Source: Cyclobacteriaceae bacterium
GTDB lineage: Bacteria > Bacteroidota > Bacteroidia > Cytophagales > Cyclobacteriaceae
NCBI GenBank assembly: GCA_013141055.1
Contig: JABFRS010000002.1
Location: 682,001 to 746,000, forward strand
Length of the DNA stretch: 64,000 nucleotides
Direction of reading: 5' to 3'
Made by a program: the position numbers and the translations under genes
Shown: positions 36,851 through 45,392 of the stretch, piece after piece
Numbering within the stretch: position 1 is the first letter of the stretch
Layout of the letters: the number at the start of each line of letters is the position of its first letter
The notes under the pieces: generated by a model
Seen by the model: only the letters and a program-made list of their open reading frames with translations
Databases searched by the model: none
Told to the model about the DNA's origin: nothing

Positions 36851-38179
36851 TTGAAGACTTATAATCCCGAAAGCACCGATAACATCATCACTCAGGAAAC
36901 AAGCATTTTCTGGTTTCGCAGAGACCTAAGACTTAACGATAATGCAGGTCTGTATCATGCATTAAAAGCAAATAAAAATGTACTGGCAATTTTCATTTTC
37001 GATACTGAAATTTTGAATCAGCTTGATGATAAAACTGATCGCCGTGTAGAATTTATTCATCAGTCGCTCGAACATTTAAAACTTGAACTGGAAAAATTAG
37101 GCAGCTCATTACTGGTCCTTTATGGAAATCCAGTAGATATTTTTAAAACCCTGAAACCTAAAACTGTTTACACTAATCACGACTATGAACCCTATGCCAT
37201 ACAGCGTGATGAACAAGTTCGAAAACTCCTTGAGAAACAAGGATCAGAACTTAAAACATTTAAAGATCAGGTGATCTTTGAAAAACTTGAAGTAATGAAG
37301 GACGATGGCACACCTTACACGATCTTCACACCCTACAGCCGCAAGTGGAAAGCAACCTTGAGCAAATTCTATGTAAAGAGCTATCCGAATGAAAAGTACT
37401 TTTCTAATTTTAAGAAAATAAAACCCCTTCCCTTTCCGACATTAAAAGAAATTGGATTTATAGAAACACATCCATGGTTTCCTGAAAGAGCGATCAAACA
37501 ATCCATCATTGAGAAATACGACAAGACCAGAAATTTTCCTGCTATTCAGGGAACGACAAAATTGAGTGTGCACCTTAGGTTTGGCACAGTAAGTATTCGT
37601 AAACTTGTTCAAATCGCACTAAAGAAAAATGGAGTTTGGCTGAATGAACTGATCTGGAGAGATTTCTATCATATGATCCTCTTTAATTTTCCTCACGCGG
37701 CAAAGAGTGCATTCAAACCTGCTTATAATAATATAAAATGGAGGAATGATCCCGATGAATTTAAGGCCTGGTGTGATGGTAAAACCGGATATCCGATTGT
37801 AGATGCAGGTATGCGTGAATTGAACAGCACTGGCTTTATGCATAATCGTGTACGAATGATTGTCGCGAGTTTTCTAACCAAACACTTATTGATCGATTGG
37901 AGATGGGGGGAAGCATACTTTGCAATCAAACTTCTCGACTTTGATCTTGCACCAAACAATGGTGGTTGGCAATGGGCATCGAGTTCTGGTTGCGACTCAG
38001 CTCCTTACTTCCGTGTATTTAATCCACAGTTGCAAACAGAAAAATTCGACCCCAAGTTGGTTTACATTAAGAAATGGGTTCCCGAATTTGGATCGAAAGA
38101 TTATGTAACTCCAATCGTTGAGCATGCATTTGCAAGGGAAAGGGTATTGAGGGTGTATAAATCATCACTTAAAGAATAA
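36851..38179 (+). CDS. Deoxyribodipyrimidine photolyase (class I family)
   Basis: Repairs UV-induced pyrimidine dimers with blue light. It is a 442-residue cryptochrome/photolyase family protein. The N-terminal antenna domain starts with IFWFRRDLRLNDNAG. The FAD-binding C-terminal half has LIWRDFYHMIL, GYPIVDAGMREL, GFMHNRVRM, and NNGGWQWASSSGCDSAPYFR. The start is TTG at 36851; no ATG is available and a stop at 36803 closes the frame. It lies between the two carotenoid blocks, and light-regulated photolyases are common partners of CarH/LitR systems, so light control is likely but not shown. Confidence 0.92.
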   Translation: MKTYNPESTDNIITQETSIFWFRRDLRLNDNAGLYHALKANKNVLAIFIFDTEILNQLDDKTDRRVEFIHQSLEHLKLELEKLGSSLLVLYGNPVDIFKTLKPKTVYTNHDYEPYAIQRDEQVRKLLEKQGSELKTFKDQVIFEKLEVMKDDGTPYTIFTPYSRKWKATLSKFYVKSYPNEKYFSNFKKIKPLPFPTLKEIGFIETHPWFPERAIKQSIIEKYDKTRNFPAIQGTTKLSVHLRFGTVSIRKLVQIALKKNGVWLNELIWRDFYHMILFNFPHAAKSAFKPAYNNIKWRNDPDEFKAWCDGKTGYPIVDAGMRELNSTGFMHNRVRMIVASFLTKHLLIDWRWGEAYFAIKLLDFDLAPNNGGWQWASSSGCDSAPYFRVFNPQLQTEKFDPKLVYIKKWVPEFGSKDYVTPIVEHAFARERVLRVYKSSLKE

Positions 38180-38218
38180 TACTATTCGCCTCCTCAATCT
38201 TATCTATTGCAACCTTTT

Positions 38219-38896
38219 TTAATTTGACCTTACCACTTCCAGTAACTCGGAGTCAAACATTACTCCCGGTGATATCACTTTCTCATCTTTTGGAATTTCA
38301 TCACCATATCGCTCCTTTAATTTATTCTTTACTACTTCGCTGCTCAAATCAAATTCACTAAGATTCTGAAGATATCCAATTTCAAGACCAGTTGCTCTCT
38401 TATAAATCTTCCAGATCAGTTCTGAACAATAGATCCGGTCATCAGACCAATCAAACTCGGGATCATAATCTTTTCCAGCAAATCCGTCTCCAATTACTTT
38501 CATCTCGCCCAATACTTCTGACGTCAAGTAATGATCGCGTTCGATCAATCGCTTCACAACATATTCACCATTTTTTCCCCGAGCAATCCATTCAACAAGA
38601 GGGGTTCTTTTCACTGGTTGAATTGCTTCAAAAACATAAAAGCTATTATTCTCCCTGTAGATAATTCCACAATGAGAGTATTTCGATTTTGTAGCAAGTT
38701 GAATTGCCTTACTTTGTTTGGAAGTAGATGTCTGAAAGATTAAATCCCCATCTTTTAATTCGTTGACTGCGAGCTCTGCAACAGACGCTTCTTTATGATT
38801 GAGCGGTTTCGCTTTTACCTGAAAGTACTTTCTTCTTGCATAAACACCTCCTATTAGAATAACTCCAATGAGGGCTGGAATGACAAGCTTTTTCAT
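38219..38896 (-). CDS. YiiX/YebB-like papain-fold cysteine hydrolase
   Basis: A 225-residue membrane-anchored protein of the YiiX group (permuted NlpC/P60 fold). An N-terminal TM helix (MKKLVIPALIGVILIGGVY) is followed by ELKDGDLIFQ, the active His in SKYSHCGII and the active Cys in RIYCSELIWKIY, in the permuted order. Such enzymes are thought to act on lipid or peptide substrates at the envelope. It converges with the photolyase gene. Confidence 0.82.
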   Translation of the reverse strand: MKKLVIPALIGVILIGGVYARRKYFQVKAKPLNHKEASVAELAVNELKDGDLIFQTSTSKQSKAIQLATKSKYSHCGIIYRENNSFYVFEAIQPVKRTPLVEWIARGKNGEYVVKRLIERDHYLTSEVLGEMKVIGDGFAGKDYDPEFDWSDDRIYCSELIWKIYKRATGLEIGYLQNLSEFDLSSEVVKNKLKERYGDEIPKDEKVISPGVMFDSELLEVVRSN

Positions 38897-38951
38897 TTAG
38901 TAATAAACGACAAAACAAGATAGTTGTTGTGAACTGGTTACATCATTTATT

Positions 38952-39350
38952 TCAGGCTTCCTTTTCTTTCTTCTTCAACTTGGCTTTAGTCTTTTCCAGA
39001 TTTTTCTTCACACGATATTTTACAATCTTCGCAATCAAAGCCAGCGGCATAGGTTTATCCAGCGGAAACTGAACTGACCCTTTGTTTCCCTTGTAAACCG
39101 ATAGCTCTTTCTTGAACGCTGCAATCCCCATCGGTGCAGGATAAAATCCAATATGATTTTTGAATCCACCAAAGTGAACAAGGTTTCCATTGAGTGTAAA
39201 AGTTGGAATTCCATATGCTATCGTTTCGCCTGCTTCGGGTGCCGCTTTACGGATGGCTTCTCTTACTTTCTGTAACTTCTCCTGAACTTCTTCCGGGTAA
39301 CCTGCGATGTAGGCATCAATATCCTTTGAAACAATTGCATCAGCTTTCAT
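38952..39350 (-). CDS. DUF1801 domain protein (YdhG-like)
   Basis: A 132-residue soluble protein with the DUF1801 fold: KVREAIRKAAPEAGETIAYGIPTF, VHFGGFKNHIGFYPAP and SVQFPLDKPMPLALIAKIVKYR. A lysine-rich tail ends it (KTKAKLKKKEKEA). No function is established for the family. It is transcribed away from the second carotenoid block, leaving a 184-base gap before the SRPBCC gene. Confidence 0.85.
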   Translation of the reverse strand: MKADAIVSKDIDAYIAGYPEEVQEKLQKVREAIRKAAPEAGETIAYGIPTFTLNGNLVHFGGFKNHIGFYPAPMGIAAFKKELSVYKGNKGSVQFPLDKPMPLALIAKIVKYRVKKNLEKTKAKLKKKEKEA

Positions 39351-39534
39351 TGTTGGTTGAGTTGGTTGATCAAACTTAGAAAGTTAAAGAGAATTCTAAA
39401 GGGGGCAGAAACGACAATGTAAAGGGGCATTTACGACGACTTAAAACGAAAAATGGAGGATTCTACAGTGAAAAAATCCAGATAGCTTGCATACATTACC
39501 TAAACCATTTGAGCCATCCGTTGTTTAAGAATCA

Positions 39535-40002
39535 ATGAAAACATACCATCTGACACGCACCCAATTTCTCCCGATTTCTCAGGCTGAAGCGTGGGATTTC
39601 TTCTCATCCCCCAGAAACTTATCCGTCATCACTCCTGCACACATGAATTTTGAAATACTATCAATCAGCGGAGGTGAGAAAATGTTTTCAGGACAGGTCA
39701 TCAAATACAAAGTGAATGTTCTTCCCTACATACGTACGGGATGGATCACAAAGATCACGGACGTACAAGAGCCTGACTATTTTATCGATACGCAGTTATC
39801 CGGTCCATTTGCTCTATGGCATCATAAACACATCTACAAATCTGTTCCTGGAGGCATTGAGATGATAGATGAACTTGACTACGCAATTCCATTGGGTCCA
39901 CTCGGTCAGATTGCCAAATGGTTGTTTGTAGGCCAACATGTAAATGCTATTTTTGAATATCGTAATAAAGTGCTACAAACTTATTTCCAAAAGAAATCAT
40001 AA
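39535..40002 (+). CDS. SRPBCC (START/Bet v 1-like) protein, first gene of the second carotenoid block
   Basis: A 155-residue protein of the ligand-binding SRPBCC fold (LTRTQFLPISQAEAWDFFSSPRNLSVITPAHMNF, then GGIEMIDELDYAIPLGPLG). It starts at ATG 39535. Related proteins in Bacteroidota neighbour crtZ and lycopene cyclase genes, so a role in carrying or modifying carotenoids is conceivable. crtZ follows 6 bases after its stop. Confidence 0.85.
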   Translation: MKTYHLTRTQFLPISQAEAWDFFSSPRNLSVITPAHMNFEILSISGGEKMFSGQVIKYKVNVLPYIRTGWITKITDVQEPDYFIDTQLSGPFALWHHKHIYKSVPGGIEMIDELDYAIPLGPLGQIAKWLFVGQHVNAIFEYRNKVLQTYFQKKS

Positions 40003-40008
40003 AAGGTG

Positions 40009-40503
40009 ATGGATGGTGTGACGATTGTATTCTGTAGCCTGATCGTTGTCAGCACATTTCTATTCTGGGAATTCGTGGCATGGTTCTCCCATAAATATAT
40101 CATGCATGGATTTCTTTGGACCTGGCACAAATCTCATCACACCGTTCATGATCATGTCCTTGAAAAAAATGATTGGTTCGCTGTTGTATTTAGCCTTCCC
40201 TCCATCGGACTTTTGTATTACGGAAGCGTTACCTCATATAATCCTTATCTGATAGCAGTAGGTGTAGGCATCTTTTGCTATGGGTTATTCTATTTCGTCT
40301 TTCATGATGTAATTGTTCATCAACGCATCAAGTGGAGACCCGAAAGAAGAAGTAGCTATTTACAGAGAATGATCCATGCGCATTATATACATCACAGCAA
40401 ACATTCAAAAGACGAATGCGAGGCATTTGGGTTTCTTTATGCTCCTAAAAAATATACTCCAAAGAAATTTGTTGTAAAAGAAACGCGAAAAGAAACACAA
40501 TAA
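40009..40503 (+). CDS. crtZ: Beta-carotene hydroxylase
   Basis: Adds 3-hydroxyl groups to beta-ionone rings, giving cryptoxanthin and zeaxanthin. It is a 164-residue membrane di-iron enzyme with the four histidine boxes of CrtZ: HKYIMH, WHKSHH, HDVIVHQR and HAHYIHHSKHS. Three to four hydrophobic helices separate them. ATG 40009 is preferred; GTG 40006 is also in frame. The gene lies between the SRPBCC gene and lycopene cyclase with gaps of 3-6 bases. Confidence 0.93.
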   Translation: MDGVTIVFCSLIVVSTFLFWEFVAWFSHKYIMHGFLWTWHKSHHTVHDHVLEKNDWFAVVFSLPSIGLLYYGSVTSYNPYLIAVGVGIFCYGLFYFVFHDVIVHQRIKWRPERRSSYLQRMIHAHYIHHSKHSKDECEAFGFLYAPKKYTPKKFVVKETRKETQ

Positions 40504-40506
40504 GGT

Positions 40507-41205
40507 TTGGAAAAGTACACATACCTGCTGCTGGATATTCTCACCATATTATTCCCATTGCTTTTTAGTTTTGTTCCACGAGAGAACTTTTCAAAAAAGT
40601 GGAAGTATTTATGGCCGGCGATTCTCATTCCAGCAATCATATTTATTGTATGGGATGAATTCTTTACTCAAATAGGTGTTTGGGGGTTCAATACGAGATA
40701 TTTGAGTGGCATCTACTTCTTTCATCTCCCAATCGAAGAAATACTTTTTTTCATCTGCATTCCCTACGCCTGTGTTTTTACATATGAAGCCGTGAACTAT
40801 TTAAGAAAAGCGGAAGTATTTCCGGATAACGGAAAACGGCTGACATGGGTTCTTATTCTTGGGTTGCTTGTCGTCGGCATTAAGCACTACGATAAGTGGT
40901 ACACCAGTGTAACGTTCCTTTCTACATCCCTCTTTCTGATTTTTCTGATCACTGTGGTCAAACCAAAATATCTTGGAAGATTCTATTTTGCTTACCTCTT
41001 CATTCTCATTCCATTTTTTATTGTAAACGGTATACTGACAGGAACTGCTATTGAAGAACCCGTGGTATGGTACAACAACGCTGAAAATCTCGGGATCAGA
41101 ATCATGACAATTCCCTTTGAAGACACCTTCTATGGGATGCTACTAATTTTGATGAATGTGAGTATTTTTGAAGCACTTCAGAAACGCTCAACTTCATTGA
41201 CATGA
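40507..41205 (+). CDS. Lycopene beta-cyclase, CrtYc/CrtYd domains in one protein
   Basis: Cyclises lycopene ends to beta-ionone rings. It is a 232-residue membrane protein built of two copies of the lycopene cyclase domain. The PxE(E/D) signatures are HLPIEEILFFICIPY in the first half and TIPFEDTFYGMLLILMNV in the second. In actinobacteria these halves are separate CrtYc and CrtYd subunits; here they are fused, as often in Bacteroidota. The start is TTG at 40507, 3 bases after the crtZ stop. It overlaps the next gene by ATGA, indicating translational coupling. Confidence 0.9.
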   Translation: MEKYTYLLLDILTILFPLLFSFVPRENFSKKWKYLWPAILIPAIIFIVWDEFFTQIGVWGFNTRYLSGIYFFHLPIEEILFFICIPYACVFTYEAVNYLRKAEVFPDNGKRLTWVLILGLLVVGIKHYDKWYTSVTFLSTSLFLIFLITVVKPKYLGRFYFAYLFILIPFFIVNGILTGTAIEEPVVWYNNAENLGIRIMTIPFEDTFYGMLLILMNVSIFEALQKRSTSLT

Positions 41206-42374
41206 AATCCTTCTTCCTCTCCTTAATCCTTGTTTCATTCTTCTCTCCCCTTTTTGCCACTTCTGTTTCCGGAATCGTATTCAATGATGTCAATGGTAAT
41301 GGAATTCGTGAAAAGTCTGAAACTGGAATAAAAGGCGTTGCCGTCTCTGATCAGATCAATGTTGTTCTTACTGATGCTAATGGATTTTATACATTAACGA
41401 ATACAAAAGGCTTCGGGGTAATCTTCGTCTCAGTGCCTCAAGGGTACAAAACCGTAAGATCTTTCTTTCAAAAGATTGATTTACGTACCAGCATTGTCAT
41501 GGCTGACTTTGCTTTGACAAAATCAAGTATGGGTAAGAAGTTCATTTTTATTCACGCCTCTGACACCCATATCAGCCCCCAAAGTCTTGACAGAATTAAG
41601 AAATTTCAAATAGTGATAGATTCAATTCATCCTGACTTCGTACTTATTACAGGCGATCTGGTAAAGGATGCATTACGCGTTCCTGAAAAGGAAGCCAGTA
41701 GTCTTTACGAATTATTCAAAACAGAGATGAATAGAGTTCCCACTCCCATCTGGACTGCACCAGGAAATCATGAACTTTTTGGAATTGAAAGAAATCTCTC
41801 CGGTGTCAGCAAAGAAAATCCGTTATACGGCAGAAAGATGTATCGGCATTACCTTGGACCTGATTACTATTCATTCAATTACGGCGGCATTCACTTTATG
41901 GCATTGAACTCACTGGAGTACGATGACATGTATTATTACGGATCAATTGATTCTCTGCAGCGTGAGTGGATAAAGAAAGATCTTGCTGCCATACCTGCCA
42001 GCATGCCAGTAGTTACTTTTCAGCATGTCCCGTTTATCTCTGGAACACTTAGCCTTGAGGGTTACACCGCCAACGGGCCCGGTCGAACATTGGAAAATGA
42101 AAAGGGAACATTACAGTTCAGACACGTTGTATCCAATGCACACGAAGTTATCACAATACTCCAATCACATCCGTTTCCTTTGGCGTTGGGGGGACATCAT
42201 CACTCACGTCAACGGTATTATCTTGAAACAGAAGGACAACAAATACGATTTGAACAAAGTGCTGCCGTTGTAGGACCTATTTCTGAGGGGGCGTTTAAAA
42301 TGCCCTCCGGTGTTGTAGTGTATAGAGTTGAAGATGGAGTAATTGATGAAGGTGAGTTTGTTATTATAAAATGA
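41202..42374 (+). CDS. Exported calcineurin-like metallophosphoesterase
   Basis: A 390-residue secreted enzyme: signal peptide MKSFFLSLILVSFFSPLFA, a SdrD/Cna-B-like beta domain (SGIVFNDVNGNGIREKSETGIKGVAV, to about residue 95), then a calcineurin-type phosphoesterase with ASDTHISP, LITGDLVKD, APGNHELFG, TFQHVPF and GGHHHSRQ. The substrate is not known. Its ATG overlaps the lycopene cyclase stop, so it is made together with the pigment enzymes, an unexpected partner whose role there is open. Confidence 0.88.
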   Translation: MKSFFLSLILVSFFSPLFATSVSGIVFNDVNGNGIREKSETGIKGVAVSDQINVVLTDANGFYTLTNTKGFGVIFVSVPQGYKTVRSFFQKIDLRTSIVMADFALTKSSMGKKFIFIHASDTHISPQSLDRIKKFQIVIDSIHPDFVLITGDLVKDALRVPEKEASSLYELFKTEMNRVPTPIWTAPGNHELFGIERNLSGVSKENPLYGRKMYRHYLGPDYYSFNYGGIHFMALNSLEYDDMYYYGSIDSLQREWIKKDLAAIPASMPVVTFQHVPFISGTLSLEGYTANGPGRTLENEKGTLQFRHVVSNAHEVITILQSHPFPLALGGHHHSRQRYYLETEGQQIRFEQSAAVVGPISEGAFKMPSGVVVYRVEDGVIDEGEFVIIK

Positions 42375-42390
42375 AATCGAAAGAACATAA

Positions 42391-42424
42391 AAAAACCGTT
42401 TGATATTTTCAATATCAAACGGTT
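42391..42424 (-). terminator. Strong hairpin terminator for the 76-residue gene
   Basis: A perfect 14-bp stem, AACCGTTTGATATT (42394-42407) with its complement 42411-42424, has a 3-base loop. On the minus strand it runs into TTTTTT, so it ends the 76-residue gene. It may also stop plus-strand readthrough from the phosphoesterase gene. Confidence 0.9.
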
Positions 42425-42458
42425 CATCGCAAATTCATTACGAATCAGAATATTTTAA

Positions 42459-42689
42459 TCAAGCAGCAGCTTGTGAAGATTCTTCTACTTTGGCCTTCTT
42501 TGGTCTGCTTCTCTTAAACTCTTTTTTCAACAGATAAGAAAACTCCAGTGCCATCTTCTTTGTAGTACGGTCAATGATCCTCTTAACTTTTTTATTAGGC
42601 TTTGGCAACTCAAGATGGCCTATTGATTCCTGCAAAGAGTCCTTTAAAAGACTTCGCAATGCTTTTTTAGAGACTTTTTTATTTTCCAT
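42459..42689 (-). CDS. Small lysine-rich protein of unknown function
   Basis: A 76-residue, strongly basic, soluble protein (MENKKVSKKALRSLLKDSLQ, then KPNKKVKRIIDRTTKKM and a FKRSRPKKAKVEES tail). It is predicted helical, with no signal or membrane segment. The basic character is compatible with nucleic acid binding, but no family is recognised. It has a good hairpin terminator right behind it, supporting a genuine transcript. It starts at ATG 42689. Confidence 0.65.
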   Translation of the reverse strand: MENKKVSKKALRSLLKDSLQESIGHLELPKPNKKVKRIIDRTTKKMALEFSYLLKKEFKRSRPKKAKVEESSQAAA

Positions 42690-42851
42690 GGGATTACGTT
42701 TTATGCGTTATCAAATTTACCACTGTATTACCGCAATCTTATCGGAATGCTACCCCAAGAAAGACACAAGTTGTCCACAGAGCTAAAAAATTGATTATTA
42801 GATACTTAATGATGCATTTGTGCATAACTCATATCTTCAATATTCCTCTGA

Positions 42852-45266
42852 TCATTCATATCTAAGCGAACTCACTGGATTCAATGCAGATGCTTTAATC
42901 GCCTGATACGCCACCGTAATCCAGGCAATCAGGACTGCCAGGAGAGCACTTCCTATGAATAACATAGGATTCAAATCAATGCGATAGGTAAAGTCCTTCA
43001 GCCACCAATTAGCTACCAGCCAGCCAAGCAAAACTGCAGGAACAATGGCAATAAGCACAAGTCTTGTGAATTCCTTAGAAAGCAAAATTGTAAGGCTAAT
43101 TGAAGATGCACCAAGGGCTTTCCTTACACCAATCTCCTTTGTACGCTGCTCTGTTGTAAATGCAGCCAACGCAAACAATCCGAGACAGGCAATGAAGATA
43201 GCAAGACCTGAAAATACAGTAAAGATATCTCTCAGTCTCATCTCACTGCGGAATAACAAATCATAACGCTCGTCCATGAATGCGTATTCGAAAGGTTCTC
43301 CCGGAGCCAATTGCTTCCATTGCGCTTCAATGGAAGCCACTACGCTTTTGGGATCACCATCATACCGGACTGTAAGATGCCGGGACGTTGGGGCAAACAG
43401 AATGATCAGGGGACGAACCTTAAGCTTTAAAGATTCGAAATTGAAATCCTTTACAACACCAACCACTTTCACGACCGTTGGAACATCATTACTATAATCA
43501 AGAACTTCTGCTGACAGTGGATTGGTGAAACCAAATTCTTTCACAGCAGCTTCATTTATAATGATAGCGATGGTATCAGATTTGAATTCCCGGCTGAAGA
43601 ATCGACCTTCCTTTAATTCGATCTTCATCACATCCAGATGATCCCAATCTGCGCGGTAGGACGCAACAAGATGATCAACATCACTTCCCTTCTCGCGAAA
43701 TAATGATGTATTATTAACACCGGGGAAGGCATTGTTTGTATAACTGGCCTTTTGAACACCTGCCTGAGCTTCAACAGAAGTTTTAAAAGCACTCACGTTG
43801 TTCGCCAAACGACGCGCACCAGAAACGGTAATCACGTGCTGCTTATCTATGCCCATGTCTTTTGATTGCATGTAACTCAGCTGCTCAAACACTACCACGG
43901 TTGCTATGATCAAAAACGTTGATACCGAAAACTGAAAGATCACAAGTGAGCTTCTCACACCCTTGCTCTTCATTCCCGCTTTCGCTTTTCCTTTTAATAC
44001 TTCAACAACACTAAATGATGTCAGATAAAAAGCCGGATAACTTCCAGCGACAATACCCACCAGCAAGATCAATACCACAGCAGCGGTCATAAAAACCGGA
44101 CTCATCAACGCATCCAGTGAAAGCGTTTTGCCCGCCAGCAAATTGAATGCAGGAAGCATTACAAAGCTTAGCGCAATGGCTAATACAATTGCTACTAAAC
44201 TATAAAGAAAAGATTCAGACAGAAACTGCCCTATCATTTGCCCACGCTGAGAACCCAGTGTTTTTCTTAGTCCAACTTCTTTCGCTCTTCCAGCAGATTG
44301 GGCCGTTGAAAGATTCATGAAATTGATGCATGCGATCAGGAGGATAAATAGTCCAACACCTGAAAAAATGTATACATAACGGATATCGCTGGCAGGCTCT
44401 ATGTCATCATTGAAAGCTGAATATAAATGAGAATCTGTAAGAGGATAAAGAAAGTAACTATACAAACCTCCCTGTTTTCTGAACTGTTCAAAAGTAACAC
44501 CTAGCCCCTGCTCAACCTCTTTACCAACATACTTAGCAACAAGGTCTTCAAGTTTGGAATTGATCTCACTCACAGAGGCTGTTGGAGTCTTCTGAATATA
44601 GGTGTAAATAGAATTTCCTGTCCAGCCATTATAAAATTGATCTCTGCTGGTAATAAAAGAAACGATTGCATTAAAATGAAAATGTGAGTTCGAAGGAGCA
44701 TCTTCTGTAATACCGGTGACTTTACAAGACCACTTATCATTTCCAATGATTAATGTTTTCCCAAGTGCATCGGTCGTGCCGAAATATTTAATAGCAAATG
44801 CTTCCGTAAGGACGATCGAATAAGCATCCTTCAAAGCAGTCTTTGGATCTCCCTGTAAAAGCTTGAAGCCGAAAAAGTCGTAAAAGTTGGAGTCTGCATA
44901 AAACACCTTCTCTTCTGTAAATGACTTATCCTCATAACGGAAAGCCATGCCTCCACTACCAAACCCGGCACGAGCGACACGTACCATCTTTTCAATACCA
45001 GGAATCTCATTTTGCATTGCAGGTCCGACAGGAACACTGGAGTTGCTTGTATAGATCTCCTGACCTGAAATTCTTCCATGGAGACCAATCCTGTAAATAT
45101 TCTCATTGTTAGGATGAAACTTATCATAACTCACCTCATCCATTACATAGACAAAAATGAGCAGGCAGCAGGCCATCCCGATGACAAGGCCAATAATATT
45201 AATGGCCGAGAAGAACTTTTGTTTTAAAATGTTCCGAAGGGCGATTTTCAGGTAGTTTTCAAACAT
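42852..45266 (-). CDS. ABC transporter permease, MacB/FtsX type (1)
   Basis: An 804-residue inner-membrane protein: an N-terminal TM helix (INIIGLVIGMACCLLIFVY), a large periplasmic MacB-type domain, an FtsX core with FMNLSTAQSAGRAKEVGLRKTLGS, a second periplasmic domain and a C-terminal FtsX core (TEQRTKEIGVRKALGASSISL). It probably works with the ATPase and adaptor encoded upstream to move a substrate by mechanotransmission. It looks like a close paralogue of the next permease; stretches such as SAGRAKEVGLRK and KSKGVRS recur nearly identically. An AGACGCTA motif lies about 25 bases before the start. Confidence 0.92.
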   Translation of the reverse strand: MFENYLKIALRNILKQKFFSAINIIGLVIGMACCLLIFVYVMDEVSYDKFHPNNENIYRIGLHGRISGQEIYTSNSSVPVGPAMQNEIPGIEKMVRVARAGFGSGGMAFRYEDKSFTEEKVFYADSNFYDFFGFKLLQGDPKTALKDAYSIVLTEAFAIKYFGTTDALGKTLIIGNDKWSCKVTGITEDAPSNSHFHFNAIVSFITSRDQFYNGWTGNSIYTYIQKTPTASVSEINSKLEDLVAKYVGKEVEQGLGVTFEQFRKQGGLYSYFLYPLTDSHLYSAFNDDIEPASDIRYVYIFSGVGLFILLIACINFMNLSTAQSAGRAKEVGLRKTLGSQRGQMIGQFLSESFLYSLVAIVLAIALSFVMLPAFNLLAGKTLSLDALMSPVFMTAAVVLILLVGIVAGSYPAFYLTSFSVVEVLKGKAKAGMKSKGVRSSLVIFQFSVSTFLIIATVVVFEQLSYMQSKDMGIDKQHVITVSGARRLANNVSAFKTSVEAQAGVQKASYTNNAFPGVNNTSLFREKGSDVDHLVASYRADWDHLDVMKIELKEGRFFSREFKSDTIAIIINEAAVKEFGFTNPLSAEVLDYSNDVPTVVKVVGVVKDFNFESLKLKVRPLIILFAPTSRHLTVRYDGDPKSVVASIEAQWKQLAPGEPFEYAFMDERYDLLFRSEMRLRDIFTVFSGLAIFIACLGLFALAAFTTEQRTKEIGVRKALGASSISLTILLSKEFTRLVLIAIVPAVLLGWLVANWWLKDFTYRIDLNPMLFIGSALLAVLIAWITVAYQAIKASALNPVSSLRYE

Positions 45267-45291
45267 AGGGTATAATTAGGGAGTCGTGATT

Positions 45292-45299
45292 AGACGCTA
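45292..45299. repeat. AGACGCTA motif, copy 1
   Basis: An octamer shared by three intergenic spaces of the export cluster; here it lies 25 bases upstream of permease 1. Context is TTAGACGCTAA. Confidence 0.35.
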
Positions 45300-45340
45300 A
45301 TCTAAGGTCAAAGGTTTCAGACACTGCTCGTAAATACAGC

Positions 45341-45362
45341 CAGTGCCCTATATCAGGCACTG
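45341..45362. promoter_or_regulatory. Inverted repeat CAGTGCC / GGCACTG between permeases 1 and 2
   Basis: A perfect 7-bp inverted repeat with an 8-base AT-rich spacer (45341-45347, 45356-45362) in the 126-base gap. No T-tract follows, so an operator or RNA stem is likelier than an intrinsic terminator. Confidence 0.4.
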
Positions 45363-45392
45363 ACGTGTCAAATTTTAACTTTAAGCTGAAAC

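Noticed and set aside
42771-42827. TTGTCCACA and, on the minus strand, TTATGCACA: DnaA-box-like 9-mers 40 bases apart in an AT-rich gap
   Set aside because: About two such matches are expected by chance in a 64 kb window. No further boxes, origin genes or AT-rich unwinding element accompany them.
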